Source of the DNA: Actinomycetes bacterium
GTDB lineage: Bacteria > Actinomycetota > Coriobacteriia > Anaerosomatales > JAJZPX01
Assembly: GCA_021811025.1 (NCBI GenBank)
Contig: JAJZPX010000103.1
Span: 1-6,963, forward strand
Direction of reading: 5' to 3'
Length of the DNA stretch: 6,963 bases
Position numbers and translations under genes: made by a program. Within the stretch, counting starts at the first letter, position 1. Each line of letters begins with the position of its first letter. Positions 5,989 through 6,963 of this stretch are shown in pieces. Below the pieces are notes generated by a model. It was given only the letters and a program-made list of their open reading frames with translations. It did not search any database and had not been told where the DNA came from.

Positions 5989-6630
5989 ATGGCTGAGATC
6001 AGCGCGAAGGACGTCAAGCAGCTGCGCGAGCTCACCGGTGCGGGCATGATGGACTGCAAGAAGGCGCTCGCGGAAGCCCAGGGCGACGTCGACAAGGCGT
6101 GCGACATCCTTCGCACGAAGGGGCTCGCCGACCTCGCGAAGCGTTCCGCCAAGGCCACGAACGAGGGCGTCGTCGACGCCTACATCCACGGCGGGGGGCG
6201 GATCGGCGTGCTGATCGAGGTGAACTGCGAGACCGACTTCGTGTCGCGCAACGAGCAGTTCCGCGCGTTCGTGCACGACGTGGCCATGCACATCGCGGCC
6301 GCGGCCCCGCTCTACGTCGCCCGCGAGGACGTGCCCGCAGCCGTCGTCGAGCACGAGATGGGAATCTACAAGGCCCAGGCGGCCGAGTCCGGGAAGCCGG
6401 AGCGTATCCAGCTCAAGATGGCCGAGGGGCGCCTCGAGAAGTTCTACAAGGAGGTCTGCCTCATGGAGCAGCCCTTCGTGAAGGACCCCGACATAACGAT
6501 CACCGGGCTGCTCGGCGCTCAGGTCGCCAAGCTCGGGGAGAACATCAAGGTCTCGCGCTTCACCCGCTACGTGCTCGGACAGCACGAGCCGAAGGCCGAG
6601 CAGGCCGAGGAACGAGGGCTCGAGGCATAA
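5989..6630 (+). CDS. tsf: Translation elongation factor Ts, short single-domain form
   Basis: EF-Ts exchanges GDP for GTP on EF-Tu. The 213-residue product has the N-terminal UBA-like domain with LRELTGAGMMDCKKALAEA (12-30), then ATNEGVVDAYIHGGGRIGVL (56-75) and the EF-Tu-contacting NCETDFVSRNEQF (79-91). It continues AMHIAAAAPLYV (99-110), KMAEGRLEKFYKEVCLMEQP (143-162) and GENIKVSRFTRYVLG (183-197). E. coli and Streptomyces EF-Ts are near 280 residues with two core subdomains; this one has a single core subdomain, like the 196-residue Thermus thermophilus protein, which acts as a homodimer. The last ~16 residues are a charged, probably disordered tail. ATG 5989 follows AGGAGG (5978-5983) with a 5-nt spacer. 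It is followed by an intrinsic terminator. Confidence 0.96.
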   Translation: MAEISAKDVKQLRELTGAGMMDCKKALAEAQGDVDKACDILRTKGLADLAKRSAKATNEGVVDAYIHGGGRIGVLIEVNCETDFVSRNEQFRAFVHDVAMHIAAAAPLYVAREDVPAAVVEHEMGIYKAQAAESGKPERIQLKMAEGRLEKFYKEVCLMEQPFVKDPDITITGLLGAQVAKLGENIKVSRFTRYVLGQHEPKAEQAEERGLEA

Positions 6631-6641
6631 CGAGGACCTGA

Positions 6642-6675
6642 AACGGGCCGGCCCACATGACCGGCCCGTTCTTCT
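6642..6675 (+). terminator. Intrinsic terminator after tsf
   Basis: AACGGGCCGG (6642-6651) pairs perfectly with CCGGCCCGTT (6661-6670) over 10 bp around a 9-nt loop, and TTCTTCT (6669-6675) follows. It begins 12 nt after the tsf stop codon. This is a standard Rho-independent terminator closing the rpsB-tsf unit; the broken T-run may allow some read-through to pyrH. Confidence 0.85.
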
Positions 6676-6701
6676 GTGCGACGATTGCTGCATGACGGCG
6701 G

Positions 6702-6729
6702 CTCCTCGTCCGAGCCGTGACGCGAGGAG
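6702..6729 (+). promoter_or_regulatory. Hairpin that can sequester the pyrH ribosome binding site
   Basis: CTCCTCG (6702-6708) is the exact reverse complement of CGAGGAG (6723-6729), which holds most of the pyrH Shine-Dalgarno sequence (AGGAGG, 6725-6730). The loop is 14 nt. A competing stem, GGCTC (6700-6704) with GAGCC (6712-6716), would use part of the same 5' arm and leave the site open. This is a candidate translational control element; the 63 nt between the terminator and pyrH show no clear promoter hexamers. Confidence 0.35.
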
Positions 6730-6738
6730 GGAGACGCA

Positions 6739-6963
6739 GTGGCCCAGAACTACCGGTTCCGTCGCGTCCTGCTCAAGCTCTCCGGCGAGGCCCTGATGGG
6801 CGACGCCGGGTACGGGATCGACCCGAAGGTCCTCGACTCCCTCGCCCGGCAGCTCGTCCTCGTGCACACGGCGGGCGTCGAGGTGGCGATCGTCGTAGGC
6901 GGAGGCAACATCTTCCGCGGGATGGCGGCGTCCGCGAAGGGCATGGACCGCGCGCAGAGATCG
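6739..6963 (+). CDS. pyrH: Uridylate (UMP) kinase PyrH, N-terminal part (3' truncated by window)
   Basis: PyrH phosphorylates UMP to UDP in pyrimidine nucleotide synthesis. It belongs to the amino acid kinase fold, is hexameric in bacteria and is regulated by GTP and UTP. The visible 75 residues contain the conserved opening FRRVLLKLSGEALMGDAGYGID (7-28), with the phosphate-binding KLSGEAL, then VEVAIVVGGGNIFRGM (47-62) and GMDRA (68-72). The GTG start at 6739 lies 8 nt after AGGAGG (6725-6730) and gives the expected short N-terminus. The rpsB-tsf-pyrH order is widely conserved, and frr usually follows. Here pyrH lies beyond a terminator, so it is probably expressed separately or by partial read-through. 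Confidence 0.95.
   Translation, partial: MAQNYRFRRVLLKLSGEALMGDAGYGIDPKVLDSLARQLVLVHTAGVEVAIVVGGGNIFRGMAASAKGMDRAQRS

Noticed and set aside
6949..6963. Possible odd residues (AQRS) in pyrH after GMDRA
   Set aside because: They are at the window edge, so the sequence that would follow cannot be seen and no insertion can be claimed.

Overview
This is a high-GC (roughly two-thirds G+C by eye) bacterial chromosomal segment, densely packed and entirely on the + strand. In order it holds: the 3' end of comM/yifB, dprA, trmFO, a Xer tyrosine recombinase, a WhiG/FliA-type sigma factor, a small response regulator with a zinc-ribbon-like tail, rpsB (S2), tsf (EF-Ts) and the 5' end of pyrH (UMP kinase). 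There are no mobile elements, CRISPR arrays, tRNAs or rRNAs. The gene order resembles two known arrangements at once. dprA-(topA)-trmFO-xerC ... sigD ... rpsB-tsf-pyrH is the Firmicute order with topA, hslVU, codY and the flagellar block missing. comM-dprA ... whiG ... rpsB-tsf-pyrH is the order seen in Streptomyces-like Actinobacteria. With the high GC and a sigma factor closer to WhiG than to SigD, I infer a member of Actinomycetota, probably a deep lineage that keeps TrmFO. This rests on recalled synteny and motifs, not on a search.

Region 1-3367 (DNA uptake and processing, tRNA modification, chromosome resolution): comM overlaps dprA (TGATG), trmFO follows after 39 nt with its own possible -10 element, and xerC overlaps trmFO (ATGA). 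This looks like one translationally coupled run. Region 3282-4804 (regulation): a sigma70-type promoter candidate lies inside the last codons of xerC, in front of the sigma factor gene. The response regulator follows 20 nt after the sigma gene, each with a good Shine-Dalgarno site, so the two are probably co-transcribed. Region 4805-6675 (translation operon): a strong extended -10 promoter starts a ~125-nt leader that can fold two ways around the rpsB start. rpsB and tsf are separated by a GC-rich hairpin, and a 10-bp intrinsic terminator ends the unit. pyrH begins just beyond, behind a hairpin that can pair with its Shine-Dalgarno sequence.

Most genes are ordinary housekeeping genes. The least conventional points are the receiver plus zinc-ribbon protein paired with a WhiG-type sigma factor, the alternative pairing in the rpsB leader, the short Thermus-like EF-Ts, the long acidic tail on S2, a DprA lacking the usual N-terminal domain, and the promoter embedded in the Xer active-site codons.
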